A stretch of DNA of 64,000 bases from Fibrobacter succinogenes. GTDB lineage: Bacteria > Fibrobacterota > Fibrobacteria > Fibrobacterales > Fibrobacteraceae. Positions 1-8,721 of this stretch are shown here, piece by piece (position 1 is the stretch's first letter; the number at the start of each line of letters is the position of its first letter). Under the pieces are notes generated by a model that ran no database searches, had not been told where the DNA came from, and worked only from the letters and a program-made list of their open reading frames with translations. The position numbers were made by a program, and so were the translations under genes. The DNA lies in assembly GCA_902794535.1 (NCBI GenBank), contig CADBHQ010000008.1:81331-145330 (forward strand), written 5' to 3'.

Positions 1-518
1 CTGCAGAACCTGCATACGGCAGGAGCGGCCACAGCGCCTGTGATTCCCGTGATGGTGATGGCGATAATGGTGACAGGCGGAATGCCGCCGATTTGTGCCG
101 ACACCACAGAACCCATAGGAATCGTGATGGACTTGGGCAAAAGCGAAAGCATGAGCGTATCGCTGAGGCCGACGAGTTTGCTTACGACAATGACGCAGGC
201 AAGTGAGGTGAGGCTGCCCGCAAAAATTCCGGCGAGAATCGGTTTCCAGAATTGCTTGAGCTTGGAAATTTGCCTATAGAGGGGGACTGCAAGCACCACG
301 GTAGCGGGCGAAAGCATGACTGAGATGTAGTCTCCGCCCACATTGTAGCTTTCAAGGCTGATTCCTGTAGTAAGCAAGAATCCCACAATCAAGATGTTTG
401 CAATCAGGAGCGGGTTCAAGAAGGAATACTTGAATTTTTTGCTGATGGTGACGCCGATTTCGAAGGCGACAAGCGAAAGCAAAATTCCAAACAGGGGAGA
501 ATTGATGATGGCGTTCAT
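1..518 (-). CDS. lrgB: LrgB family protein (partial, C-terminus beyond the left edge)
   Basis: Multi-pass membrane protein of the LrgB/CidB family, partner of LrgA in control of murein hydrolase activity or export of small metabolites. The first 172 codons are visible; full-length homologues are about 230 residues, so the C-terminus is missing. The translation shows several hydrophobic segments and the family signature PKSITIPMG followed by IGGIPPVT near residues 135-155. The ATG at 518 overlaps the lrgA stop in an ATGA arrangement, which implies translational coupling and fixes the start. Family assignment is solid; the physiological role in this organism is inferred. Confidence 0.88.
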   Translation of the reverse strand, partial: MNAIINSPLFGILLSLVAFEIGVTISKKFKYSFLNPLLIANILIVGFLLTTGISLESYNVGGDYISVMLSPATVVLAVPLYRQISKLKQFWKPILAGIFAGSLTSLACVIVVSKLVGLSDTLMLSLLPKSITIPMGSVVSAQIGGIPPVTIIAITITGITGAVAAPAVCRFC

Positions 519-940
519 TTTTTGCCCCCGTTTGTTTCGTTATGAGGAACTCGCTTGGCGAGGCGTTCTGCACGTAATGCCAAATTTTCGCGGTATTCCT
601 GCTTGCGGATGAACAATTGCGTAACGCGGCCGCCAACAGCGATGGTGACGAGCGTGAAGGCGATGCACAAAAACAGGAGCAGGGGCCATTTCGAAAGAAC
701 GTCATCGCCAACGGCCATGATGGCAATGCTCGGCGGTAAAAAGAATAGCGCCAAGTGATTCAGGAAAAAACTGGAAACGCCCGAAATCTGCTCCGGCTTG
801 ATTGCTTTTGTACAAAGTAAAATCAGGAGCAGGACCATGCCGATAATGTTCCCCGGGAGGGGCACGCCTACGATGCAGTGGAGGAATTCCCCGGCCACAC
901 AAATGGCGAAAATGACGGCAAGTTGGAGCGGTATTCTCAT
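515..940 (-). CDS. lrgA: LrgA/CidA family holin-like membrane protein
   Basis: Small (141 aa) membrane protein with four hydrophobic segments and the LrgA signature PLPGNIIGMVLLLILL near residues 25-40. It is thought to act with LrgB as a holin/antiholin-like pair modulating murein hydrolases. An upstream in-frame start would add 32 residues lying inside fmt, so I chose the ATG at 940, which begins MRIPLQL as in the family. No clear ribosome-binding site is visible. It is transcribed divergently from fmt across only 42 bases and is the first gene of an lrgAB pair. Confidence 0.88.
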   Translation of the reverse strand: MRIPLQLAVIFAICVAGEFLHCIVGVPLPGNIIGMVLLLILLCTKAIKPEQISGVSSFFLNHLALFFLPPSIAIMAVGDDVLSKWPLLLFLCIAFTLVTIAVGGRVTQLFIRKQEYRENLALRAERLAKRVPHNETNGGKK

Positions 941-969
941 TTCGGGCGTAAATGTAGAAAAGTATATTC

Positions 970-983
970 TATATTTCATGCTA
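970..983 (+). promoter_or_regulatory. Candidate -10 element directly upstream of fmt
   Basis: TATATT at 970-975 lies 7 bases before the fmt ATG, in the AT-rich stretch between lrgA and fmt. If it is the -10 box, transcription would start at or next to the ATG and the mRNA would be leaderless, which fits the absence of a Shine-Dalgarno sequence. No good -35 box is visible (CGTAAA at 947-952). Confidence 0.35.
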
Positions 984-1909
984 TGAAAATCGTATTTATG
1001 GGAACGCCGGAATTCGCGGCCTGTTTTTTGAAGCATCTCAAGGAATCTGATTTTGCAGACGTGGTGGCTGTGGTGACTCAGCCCGACAGGCCTGCAGGGC
1101 GTGGGCGCGTGTTAACGCCGCCGCCAGTCAAGCAACTGGCGCTCGAATACGGGCTCCCCGTACTCCAGCCGACCGATTTGAAAGCCCCCGAATTCGAGAG
1201 CGACCTGCGCGCTTTTGGTGCGGATTTGTTCGTGGTCGTAGCCTATTCGATTTTGCCTAAGAATATTTTGGCGGTTGCAAAGTATGGCGCGGTGAATGTA
1301 CACGGCAGCTTGTTGCCTAAGTACCGCGGTGCTGCCCCTGTGCAGCGTGCGATTGCCGACGGCCTGCCCGAAACAGGCGTGACTGTTTTCCGCCTGGACG
1401 AAAAGATGGACCACGGCCCGATTCTTGCGCAGAAGACGGTGGTGATTGACCATCAGGATACGACCGCAAGCCTCTTGGAAAAGATGGTGGCGCCTGGTTG
1501 CGAAGCGCTGGACGATGCCATTCACCAGTTGCTCGAAGGCCGCGAAAAGGACTTGACGCAGGATCATGCCCAGGCCAGTGGTGCTCCGAAGCTGAAAAAA
1601 GAAGAAGGTTTGATTGACTTTAATTTGCCGGCAAAGGTGATTCACAACCGCATTCGCGCCTTCAATCCGTGGCCGGGTGGCTATGGAAAGCTGGGTGGCC
1701 GTATGGTTTACTTGCGCAAGACGGACACGCCGGAGAACGGCCCGAAACTGGCCCCGGGCGCGGTGGAATTCAAGGATAACCGATTCTACGTGGGCACGGG
1801 CGAAGGCGTGCTTGAAGTGATTGAAATTCAGGCCGAAGGTAAGAAGCCGATGCCGGTGGCCGACTTTATGCGCGGAATCCAGAAACGCGAAGGACTCGCT
1901 TTTGCTTGA
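983..1909 (+). CDS. fmt: Methionyl-tRNA formyltransferase
   Basis: Formylates initiator Met-tRNA using 10-formyl-tetrahydrofolate in the cytoplasm. The 308-aa length is normal. The N-terminus MKIVFMGTPEFA and the motif HGSLLPKYRGAAPVQ (residues 107-121) are diagnostic; the catalytic Asn and His around 105-107 and Asp near 143 (in MDHGP) are present. The C-terminal OB-like domain with FNPWPGG follows. The start is the ATG at 983; an in-frame extension to 878 would run through lrgA and lacks homology. rsmB follows 19 bases downstream, a common fmt-rsmB pairing. Confidence 0.96.
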   Translation: MKIVFMGTPEFAACFLKHLKESDFADVVAVVTQPDRPAGRGRVLTPPPVKQLALEYGLPVLQPTDLKAPEFESDLRAFGADLFVVVAYSILPKNILAVAKYGAVNVHGSLLPKYRGAAPVQRAIADGLPETGVTVFRLDEKMDHGPILAQKTVVIDHQDTTASLLEKMVAPGCEALDDAIHQLLEGREKDLTQDHAQASGAPKLKKEEGLIDFNLPAKVIHNRIRAFNPWPGGYGKLGGRMVYLRKTDTPENGPKLAPGAVEFKDNRFYVGTGEGVLEVIEIQAEGKKPMPVADFMRGIQKREGLAFA

Positions 1910-1928
1910 TGAATCCTTGAAAGAACGC

Positions 1929-3191
1929 ATGGAAGCGTACCGCGTGCTTCTGCAGTGGCAGAAAGGCGGAAGCTTTATTAAAGAGGCTGGACTTTCGCCG
2001 TTTGCGATGGAACTTGCCTTGGGCGTATGCCGCAGGCACTTGTTCTTGCAGTACTTTGTGAAGACGCTTGTGAAGAAAATGCCTTCGCTTGAAGTCTGCA
2101 CGGTGCTTGAAATGGGACTGTTCCAGATGTTCTTTACCGAGGTGCCGGACCATGCCGCCGTTGCGACTACGGTGGAACTTGTTAAGGCGGCGAGCCTTGG
2201 AGAAGGCTCCGCGCGGTTTATGAATGCCGTGCTGCATGCCGCGCGCAAGTCCGGCTTACCGGCGCTCCCACCTCAAAAGGTGCGGCGCGTGTCCATCGAG
2301 AATTCGGTGCCCGAATGGTTGGTGCGTAGGTGGTTTGATATTTATGGCGGTACACGCGCCGAAGCGCTCGCGAAAGCGACGCTTGAGCGCCCCGTGGAAT
2401 GGATTCGCGTGAATCTGCAAAAGACATCGGCTCCGGTGCTTGCCCAAAAGCTTGGAATCACGGGCGCAAGTATTCTTTACGACCGCTACATTCAAGTGCC
2501 TGCCGAAGCAAAACTCAAGCCGATTCTGGAATCGGAATCTTTTGCGAAGGGCGAATTCAGCATGCAGAATCCGTCTGCTTACGAAGTCGTGAAACTGCTG
2601 GATTTAAAGCCCGGCCTTAAGGTTTGGGACGCATGTGCGGCTCCTGGCGGCAAGGCTGCCCTTATGGCCGAGATGGATTCTTCGCTCGATATTCTTGCAA
2701 GCGATGTGTCTGAGACTCGCGTGCTCAAGATGCATGATCTTGTAGACCGCTTAGGACTTACAAACGTCCGCGTGGAATGCCGCGATGTGCTTAGGGGCGT
2801 TGCGGGCTCTCCCGCTAGAAGGGGTAGCGAGCAACGGAATCGTGCGAGCGAGGGGGAGGCTTCCCCCTTTGACAGGATATTGCTCGATGTGCCGTGCAGC
2901 AACATGGGCGTGATTGCGCGCCGTCCGGAATCGGTATACCGCATAACGCCGGAATCGATTAAGGAACTAGCAGAACTGCAGTACAATATTTTGAAGGCTG
3001 CTTCGACAAAGCTTGCGTCGGGCGGAATTCTGGTGTATGCGACTTGCAGCCCGGACCCTGAAGAAACGACCAAGGTCGTGAACAAGTTCGTGAAGGAAAA
3101 TCCGGAATTTGAAAAGGGCGAATCTGTGCTCCCGGGTGCCGAAGATTCCCGCTATGATGGTTTCTTTGCGCAAGCCTTACGTAGAAAGTAA
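1929..3191 (+). CDS. rsmB: 16S rRNA (cytosine-C5)-methyltransferase, RsmB/Sun family
   Basis: SAM-dependent m5C methyltransferase, probably modifying 16S rRNA C967. About 420 aa, with an N-terminal NusB-like RNA-binding domain (1-135) and a C-terminal Rossmann methyltransferase. The SAM motif DACAAPGGKA begins at residue 234; the two conserved cysteines are C323 in LDVPCSNMG and C373 in YATCSPDPEE (catalytic). The ATG at 1929 matches the expected start of the NusB-like domain. Odd feature: residues about 292-313, just before FDRILLDVPCS, are a hydrophilic Ser/Arg/Glu-rich stretch encoded by a GC-rich palindromic sequence that looks like an in-frame repeat insertion in a surface loop. Confidence 0.92.
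   Translation: MEAYRVLLQWQKGGSFIKEAGLSPFAMELALGVCRRHLFLQYFVKTLVKKMPSLEVCTVLEMGLFQMFFTEVPDHAAVATTVELVKAASLGEGSARFMNAVLHAARKSGLPALPPQKVRRVSIENSVPEWLVRRWFDIYGGTRAEALAKATLERPVEWIRVNLQKTSAPVLAQKLGITGASILYDRYIQVPAEAKLKPILESESFAKGEFSMQNPSAYEVVKLLDLKPGLKVWDACAAPGGKAALMAEMDSSLDILASDVSETRVLKMHDLVDRLGLTNVRVECRDVLRGVAGSPARRGSEQRNRASEGEASPFDRILLDVPCSNMGVIARRPESVYRITPESIKELAELQYNILKAASTKLASGGILVYATCSPDPEETTKVVNKFVKENPEFEKGESVLPGAEDSRYDGFFAQALRRK
2806..2868 (+). repeat. Palindromic repeat-like insertion inside rsmB
   Basis: A GC-rich stretch with short stem-loops: CGCTA/TAGCG at its left end, and AGGGGGA/TCCCCCT around a GGCT loop at its right end. It encodes about 21 low-complexity residues not expected in RsmB. 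Part of it (AGCGAGC-AACG) resembles the intergenic element at 16333-16416, so both may belong to one repeat family. The boundaries are by eye. Confidence 0.5.
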
Positions 3192-3200
3192 AAGGTATTT

Positions 3201-3806
3201 ATGGGGAAATTGAAAAATATTTTGTTGATGGTGGCGGGCTTTGCGCTAGCTGCTTTTGGCCAAGAAGATTCGGTCAAAGTCGAAGACATCGCATTTTCGA
3301 AAGCGTATCTTGCAATTGAAGGCGGCGAGGTTTACCCGTTTGGCGACCTGAATGATGCAACTTACAATACGCTGTATGGCGGTCTCAATTTCCGTTATTC
3401 TTATTGGGAAAACGTCGATGGCGTGGTGATGTTCCACTATGCGTATTTCAAGCCGCGCCCAGATGTGGTGCCCTACGATGGCGTACATCAGGCTTCGGGC
3501 AAGCTTGGCATGGATTGGCGCTGGCCTGCCATTAGTCCGATTGTGATTGGGGGCGGTTTTGCTTGCAACTGGACCCGCGCTGATTTGGATGACGATGTGG
3601 ACAAAGATGCAATTTATAACATGCCGGGTGGAACGCTGGGCGATAACGAAACGGAATTTGGCTGGTACGCTCGCTTGAACTTGAAAGTTTGGAGTTTTAA
3701 GGACTTTCAAGTCGGTTTTAACTTGATGTGGGAAGAAATTTGGACCTTGCCGAAGCGTTCTAATATGTTGTATGCAGGACTTTATGTAGAAAGGAAGCTT
3801 TGGTAA
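3201..3806 (+). CDS. Predicted outer-membrane beta-barrel protein
   Basis: 201 aa. It has a Sec signal peptide (MGKLKN, then a hydrophobic run ending ALAAFGQ, cleavage near residue 21) and alternating aromatic/polar strands typical of a small outer-membrane barrel (FRYSYWENVDGVVMFHYAYF; C-terminal aromatic strand ending KLW). No enzymatic motif is seen. It starts 9 bases after rsmB, and its stop overlaps the next gene's ATG (TAATG), so the two barrel proteins are translationally coupled. Function unknown. Confidence 0.75.
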   Translation: MGKLKNILLMVAGFALAAFGQEDSVKVEDIAFSKAYLAIEGGEVYPFGDLNDATYNTLYGGLNFRYSYWENVDGVVMFHYAYFKPRPDVVPYDGVHQASGKLGMDWRWPAISPIVIGGGFACNWTRADLDDDVDKDAIYNMPGGTLGDNETEFGWYARLNLKVWSFKDFQVGFNLMWEEIWTLPKRSNMLYAGLYVERKLW

Positions 3807-5506
3807 TGAAGTACGAATCTTTAGCATTGTCGCTTCTTTTGGCTGCGGGTGTTGCCGTGGCGCAAGTGCCTGCCGAAATGGAAGGCATGGAATATGAAAC
3901 TCGTGCCGACGGAACTTTTTTGATTGGTGGCCCGACTTTCGCATTTGATAGAGTGATGGGTGCCGGTGGCGTGCATTCGGAAAGTGAACTTTGGACGCCT
4001 GCAAAATTGCGCGACCGTTTGCTGTTTAACCGTATGTCGGGTACGCCGACCTGGACTCCGCTTGAACCTGGTGTTTGGCTCAAAACGGGCAATGAACTGG
4101 GCGACCTGATTTATCAGGATTTTATTACCGAAGAACACAGACCTGAAAACAGAACGCCGATTTTGGAAGGCGGTTTCCGCAGCCCGGCTTTCAAGGGTGT
4201 GTGGGCAACGGCAAGATTTTTCCAAGACGACCACTTTTGTAGCGGTTCCTATGTTTACCGTCGCGATGCGGTAGAAGGCGAATTCACCCATTTAGGCGCA
4301 AACTGGGCCATGTTCAGTACGGTGTACGGTGGCCTCGGTTACACGAATTCGTTTGTGAATGCCTCGGTCTTGGCAGGCGAAGAATACCTTTGGACATATA
4401 CGGCGGCATCTAATTGGATTGCATCGCATTACAAGCCGCGTATCGAAGCGCGTGCCGACATCAAGGATTTGTCGGTGACCGTTGCTTACGAAGATATCGA
4501 ATACCAGAACAAGCACAAGAAAGAAGAAGGTTCTCGCAAAGAAGTGAACGGCTCTGTTTACTACAAGTGCGGTAAGGCTTGCGAAAAGGGAATTTTCCAG
4601 GTGGCGGCAGGACTCGCTTTCCGCGCGGTCGATGACGAAGGTACGGTGTATACGGAACTCGAAGAAGATCGTGTGGCATGGCCGTTTATGGAACTGCGCG
4701 TGCAGCCGTTGGAACGCTTGACGGCCGATGTGACTTTTGGCGTGAACGAACGCGATTGGCTTGTTCAGGACAGCATTCAGTATGCGGTTCCGGTGCCCGA
4801 AAACATGGGTGCCGTGGTGGGTGTCAAGAACATTTCGGGCTCTCGCTTGAATCCGCTTGCAGACACCAAGGAATTTTATGATGGCCATGAAATTGACTTG
4901 ACTGCAAACGGCCAGATGAACTTGATTCAGGCCTACGCCTCGTTCGTGGATACCTTGGGTGGCGTTGTGGCGCTTGGTGGCCGCGGAAGTTTGTGGGCAG
5001 AACATGGGGCCGAAACTTTCGAGGTCGATGAATTTAAATACAGCGACAAGCATTCCATGACGACACGCTATGGCAATGTGGATCGTATTGATGATTGGAT
5101 TAAAGGCGTGACGGCGGAAATCTGGCTGAACACTTGGTACCGCGACATGTTCAAGTTTACCGCGATGGCAGGCTATGAACATATTGCAGGCCCGGTCGAC
5201 AATGCCGAAGTGACTCCGGCGGAATTTTATACGGGCTTTATGGGCGACTGGCTCTTGAATAAGACTTTCAAGATTTCGCACTCGATTCGCTACAGAAGCG
5301 ATGCCAAGTGGAATTTACGTAGCGTGAACCCGATGGTCGTCAAGGGCGACTGGACTTGGGATGCCTCGTTCTCGCAGATGTTCCCCAAATACGGCATTAC
5401 TCTGACGGGTACGCTCATGCATGTGCTCGCCGACGAAGTCATGGAAACGGTGAACGGTGGCTATGACCGCCTTCGCTTTATTTGCCAGGCTAAGAAGACG
5501 TTTTAG
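3806..5506 (+). CDS. Predicted outer-membrane or periplasmic beta-rich protein
   Basis: 566 aa. Signal peptide MKYESLALSLLLAAGVAVAQ with cleavage after AVAQ. The rest is rich in alternating aromatic and charged residues (WTYTAASNWIASHYKPRIEARADIKDLSVTVAYEDIEYQ), as in large outer-membrane barrels, and the final strand ends in KKTF with a terminal Phe. The start at 3806 overlaps the previous stop and is preferred to an in-frame codon two residues upstream. I recognise no named family. It converges with mutY with only 3 bases between the stops and no hairpin terminator visible. Confidence 0.7.
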   Translation: MKYESLALSLLLAAGVAVAQVPAEMEGMEYETRADGTFLIGGPTFAFDRVMGAGGVHSESELWTPAKLRDRLLFNRMSGTPTWTPLEPGVWLKTGNELGDLIYQDFITEEHRPENRTPILEGGFRSPAFKGVWATARFFQDDHFCSGSYVYRRDAVEGEFTHLGANWAMFSTVYGGLGYTNSFVNASVLAGEEYLWTYTAASNWIASHYKPRIEARADIKDLSVTVAYEDIEYQNKHKKEEGSRKEVNGSVYYKCGKACEKGIFQVAAGLAFRAVDDEGTVYTELEEDRVAWPFMELRVQPLERLTADVTFGVNERDWLVQDSIQYAVPVPENMGAVVGVKNISGSRLNPLADTKEFYDGHEIDLTANGQMNLIQAYASFVDTLGGVVALGGRGSLWAEHGAETFEVDEFKYSDKHSMTTRYGNVDRIDDWIKGVTAEIWLNTWYRDMFKFTAMAGYEHIAGPVDNAEVTPAEFYTGFMGDWLLNKTFKISHSIRYRSDAKWNLRSVNPMVVKGDWTWDASFSQMFPKYGITLTGTLMHVLADEVMETVNGGYDRLRFICQAKKTF

Positions 5507-5509
5507 GGC

Positions 5510-6559
5510 TTAATGTAGCAGGGTAAGCGCTTTCAGGCAAAAACTGTTGGCGAAAAATTCTTGGATCTGAGAAATGTTGACCCACCGAAGCTCCGGCGCG
5601 CAATGTAGCGGGGCTTTTGTTTTTAGCTGGATGTGTAGAACGTTGCATTCAATTTTATGCACGGTAATGTTGTGCTTGAATTTGCCGATATTCTTGACTG
5701 CGCAGACATTGTCTGCGTTAATGTAGTCTTCGGCTTGGGCGGGGAGGCCTGCGGTTGCGTTGCGCGGCGATTCGAAATGCGGGAGCGTGAATTGGTTCTT
5801 GAAGAATTTTTGCCCGCCGTGGATTGCTAAAATCTTGTGGTCGGCGCTTTCGATAACGAGTACGGTGCCGTGCCAGTCTTTTTGAATGTGCTTTCTGCTG
5901 GGCGGGAATTCGGCGGTGCGGTTTTCAGCGAAGGCTTTGCAGTCACCTTGTAGCGGGCAGTTTGCGCAATCGGGATTTTTGATTTTGCAAACGGTGCGGC
6001 CAAGCTCCATCAAGGCTTCATTATGCATGTAGGCCTTAGGCGAGTCGGCGATTTCGCGGGCGTAATCCCAGTAGTTTTTTAAGGCGTCTTTAGATTCCGT
6101 TGGCAAGAAGTCGAGCGTGAAAAGTCGCGAAAAAATGCGTACCAGATTGCCGTCGAGAATGGCTTCGCGCTCGTGGTAGGCGAGGCTTAAAATTGCGCCA
6201 GCGGTGTATGCTCCAATGCCCGGCAAGGCTTCAAGTTCTTTGCGCGTGCGCGGAAAATCCTTGCGCTCTGCGACGATTTTTGCAGTCTTTAGAATGTTTC
6301 TTGCGCGGCTGTAATAGCCGAGCCCCTGCCAGTATTTAAAGACTTCTTCTTCGCTGGCTTTGGCAAGTGTCGCTACGTCGGGAAAGCGCTTCATCCAGCG
6401 CGTAAAATAGTCGCGAACGGTAGAAACCTGCGTTTGCTGTAGCATGGTTTCGCTGATCCATACTGCATACGGATCGCGCGGGGCGTCCAAATCGGACAAT
6501 CGCCACGGCAATTCTGCCGCGTTCTTCTTAAACCACTCGCGGAGTTTTTTACAATCCAT
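5510..6559 (-). CDS. mutY: A/G-specific adenine glycosylase MutY
   Basis: Base-excision repair glycosylase removing adenine mispaired with 8-oxoguanine. 349 aa. The helix-hairpin-helix and catalytic segment reads LPGIGAYTAGAIL...ILDGN, with the catalytic Asp in LDGN. The [4Fe-4S] ligands follow in CKIKNPDCANCPLQGDC (C-x6-C-x2-C-x5-C). The C-terminal third (KDWHGTVLVIE onward) is the NUDIX-like 8-oxoG recognition domain. It is the last gene of the aroE operon and its start overlaps the glycosyltransferase stop by 11 bases. Confidence 0.95.
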   Translation of the reverse strand: MDCKKLREWFKKNAAELPWRLSDLDAPRDPYAVWISETMLQQTQVSTVRDYFTRWMKRFPDVATLAKASEEEVFKYWQGLGYYSRARNILKTAKIVAERKDFPRTRKELEALPGIGAYTAGAILSLAYHEREAILDGNLVRIFSRLFTLDFLPTESKDALKNYWDYAREIADSPKAYMHNEALMELGRTVCKIKNPDCANCPLQGDCKAFAENRTAEFPPSRKHIQKDWHGTVLVIESADHKILAIHGGQKFFKNQFTLPHFESPRNATAGLPAQAEDYINADNVCAVKNIGKFKHNITVHKIECNVLHIQLKTKAPLHCAPELRWVNISQIQEFFANSFCLKALTLLH

Positions 6560-7976
6560 ACGCGTCGCGTTTCAGCTTCCTGAAGAATTCGAACTGAGCC
6601 TTGGTGGAAGATTCCATGGTGTACTTGAGGCTGCGTTCGTGGGCCGTTTCGCGCATCTTGGCGTAAGTGGCGGGTTCTTCAAGATAAATGCGGCGGCATT
6701 CTTCCAAAGCGTTCAGCCAAGCGTCTTCGTCAATCGGCAAGATTCTACCGGCGGCTTCGTCCATCACAATGTCGTGCGGACCGCCGTAATTGCTGACAAT
6801 CGCGGGCGTGCCTGTAGACATGGCCTCGACGACCACGTTTCCGAAGGTGTCTGTGACGCTCGGGAACAAGAAGAAGTCGGAATCGGCATAAAGGCTTGCG
6901 AGTGTTTCGCCGCCCTGTTCGCCTGCAAAATGCACGCTGTTGTCGCCTTCAAAGAACTTCTTGATTTCTTCGAGATACCAGCCGTAGCCCACATACATGA
7001 GTTCTACGTCGCTGTGCTTCGCGGCAAACTTTTTCCAAACTCCGTTCAAGAATTCCAGATTCTTTTCTTTAGAAATGCGCCCGATGAACGAAAATCGCAC
7101 TTTACGGTTGGCGGAGTCGCTGTACTTTTCCCAAGTGCCCTTACCGCGCAAATCCTTCGAGAATTTTTCCAAGGGGAGCCCGCGGGGGAGTATTTGCACC
7201 TGGTTTGCAGGAATCTTTAGCTGCGAAGTCAGAATGTCGGCGTAGTCCTTGCACGGGCTTACAACAGGCTTGGTCATGCCATAGAAGACTTTCATGAGCC
7301 AAAGCACAAAGTGGAACATCCACTTGGCTTTCACGAGCGTCTTGGTGTAAGTCGGAACGTCGGTGCGGTAATGGCTAAAGACTTTGATGCCAGCGACCTT
7401 TGCGCAGAAGCATACGAGCCATGCGCCAGGGCTTGGCGTTTCGAATTCAATCAAGTCGACAGGGTAGCGCTTAAGCAGGCGAAGAACCGGGCCAATGCGC
7501 GGAATAGCAAGTTCACTGTTGGCGTATCCGAGCTGTTCCATACTGAACAAGCGCGGGAGTAGCAGACAGTAGCTGTTTTCTACGACACCGCAGGGGCGCG
7601 AATTGAATGCGTTTCCGGCGAGGAATGCATGCATGCCGTGGGCGCGCATGTAGGGAATCACGTTTCTCAGGTTGTTGGCGATTCCGTTTGTTTCATCCAA
7701 GTTGTCGGAATAAAAAAGAATGCGTACGTCGTCGGCGGGGTGCTGCTTGCGTTCCTTTTTCAGGTAAGAACGCAACTTTAAAAGCTTGGGAATGTTCAGA
7801 ATCAGCGAGCCGAAAACGATGGGCGGAATCATGCCCGTGCGCAGGTTTCCAGGGGGCTGGTGCTTGAACGAGAACATCTTTCTGAAGGTGCTCGTGACGG
7901 TGCGTCCAAAGATAGCCGGGCGCGAGTCTAAAACGTCGGTGGCCTTAAGCTTTGTTGAATTTGACGCAGTCGGCAT
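6549..7976 (-). CDS. GT4-type glycosyltransferase (GT-B fold)
   Basis: 475 aa. The catalytic C-terminal half has the GT4 signature FPSVTDTFGNVVVEAMSTG and a following GGPHDIV; the N-terminal acceptor domain contains DNLDETNGIANNL. It resembles MgtA/PimB-like mannosyl- or glycosyltransferases that use nucleotide sugars for glycolipid or polysaccharide synthesis. The start at 7976 has a strong AGGAG six bases upstream inside the end of hisA, giving a 32-base overlap. It shares an operon with a nucleotide-sugar epimerase/reductase, which suggests envelope glycan synthesis (inference). Substrate unknown. Confidence 0.85.
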   Translation of the reverse strand: MPTASNSTKLKATDVLDSRPAIFGRTVTSTFRKMFSFKHQPPGNLRTGMIPPIVFGSLILNIPKLLKLRSYLKKERKQHPADDVRILFYSDNLDETNGIANNLRNVIPYMRAHGMHAFLAGNAFNSRPCGVVENSYCLLLPRLFSMEQLGYANSELAIPRIGPVLRLLKRYPVDLIEFETPSPGAWLVCFCAKVAGIKVFSHYRTDVPTYTKTLVKAKWMFHFVLWLMKVFYGMTKPVVSPCKDYADILTSQLKIPANQVQILPRGLPLEKFSKDLRGKGTWEKYSDSANRKVRFSFIGRISKEKNLEFLNGVWKKFAAKHSDVELMYVGYGWYLEEIKKFFEGDNSVHFAGEQGGETLASLYADSDFFLFPSVTDTFGNVVVEAMSTGTPAIVSNYGGPHDIVMDEAAGRILPIDEDAWLNALEECRRIYLEEPATYAKMRETAHERSLKYTMESSTKAQFEFFRKLKRDAYGL

Positions 7977-8721
7977 ATTTCACTCCTTTGCCACCGAACA
8001 GGTCCAAGGCCGATCCGATGGTGAGATCAATCGTTCCGTTAGAAATTTGTTTGCAGTGCTTGAGGTCTTCAAGCGACTTGGCGCCACCCGCATACGTGCA
8101 AGGAATTGGGCTGTGTTCGGCGAGGAACATAATCAGTTCGTCGTCCATGCCCTGCTGCTTTCCTTCGACATCGGCGGCGTGAATCAAGAATTCGTCGCAG
8201 TAGCGCGAAAGGTCTTCGAGCGTTTCCTTGTTGACTTCGATGTCAATCAAAGTTTGCCAGCGGTTAATTGCGATTTTCCAGCGAGGTTCTTCTTCGGGGG
8301 CGCTTACGCGCTTGCAGCTCAAATCGAGAACCAGGTGTTCTTTGCCGACCGTTTTCGAGAGCAATTCCAAACGCTCGCGGTCGAGTTTGCCTTCGGGGAA
8401 AATCCAGCTGGTCACAATTACATGGCTTGCGCCTGCGTCCAGGAATTCCTTGGCGTTGTCGGCGGTAATGCCTCCGCCTACTTGCAATCCGCCCGGGTAG
8501 GCGGCAAGCGCTGCTTTTGCGGCTTCGGTATTGCCCTTACCGAGCATAATCACGTGACCGCCCTTGATTCCGTCTTTCTTGTACAGTTCTGCGAACCAAG
8601 CGGGGGAGCGGTCTGTTTCAAAATTCGTCTTGAGACCCGTGCCGCTGTCATTCAGCGAACTGCCTACAATCTGCTTAACACGTCCGTCGTGCAGGTCAAT
8701 GCATGGGCGAAACTTAGTCAT
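7945..8721 (-). CDS. hisA: HisA isomerase of the eukaryotic (HIS6) type
   Basis: Phosphoribosylformimino-5-aminoimidazole carboxamide ribotide isomerase, fourth step of histidine synthesis, cytosolic TIM barrel. 258 aa. The N-terminus MTKFRPCIDLHDGRVKQIVG is close to yeast and plant HIS6 rather than to typical bacterial HisA; the catalytic Asp in CIDLHDG is present. From memory, a eukaryotic-type HisA has been noted in Fibrobacter succinogenes and attributed to lateral transfer, which supports the organism call. The ATG overlaps the upstream stop (TGATG). No other his gene lies nearby. Confidence 0.92.
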   Translation of the reverse strand: MTKFRPCIDLHDGRVKQIVGSSLNDSGTGLKTNFETDRSPAWFAELYKKDGIKGGHVIMLGKGNTEAAKAALAAYPGGLQVGGGITADNAKEFLDAGASHVIVTSWIFPEGKLDRERLELLSKTVGKEHLVLDLSCKRVSAPEEEPRWKIAINRWQTLIDIEVNKETLEDLSRYCDEFLIHAADVEGKQQGMDDELIMFLAEHSPIPCTYAGGAKSLEDLKHCKQISNGTIDLTIGSALDLFGGKGVKYADCVKFNKA

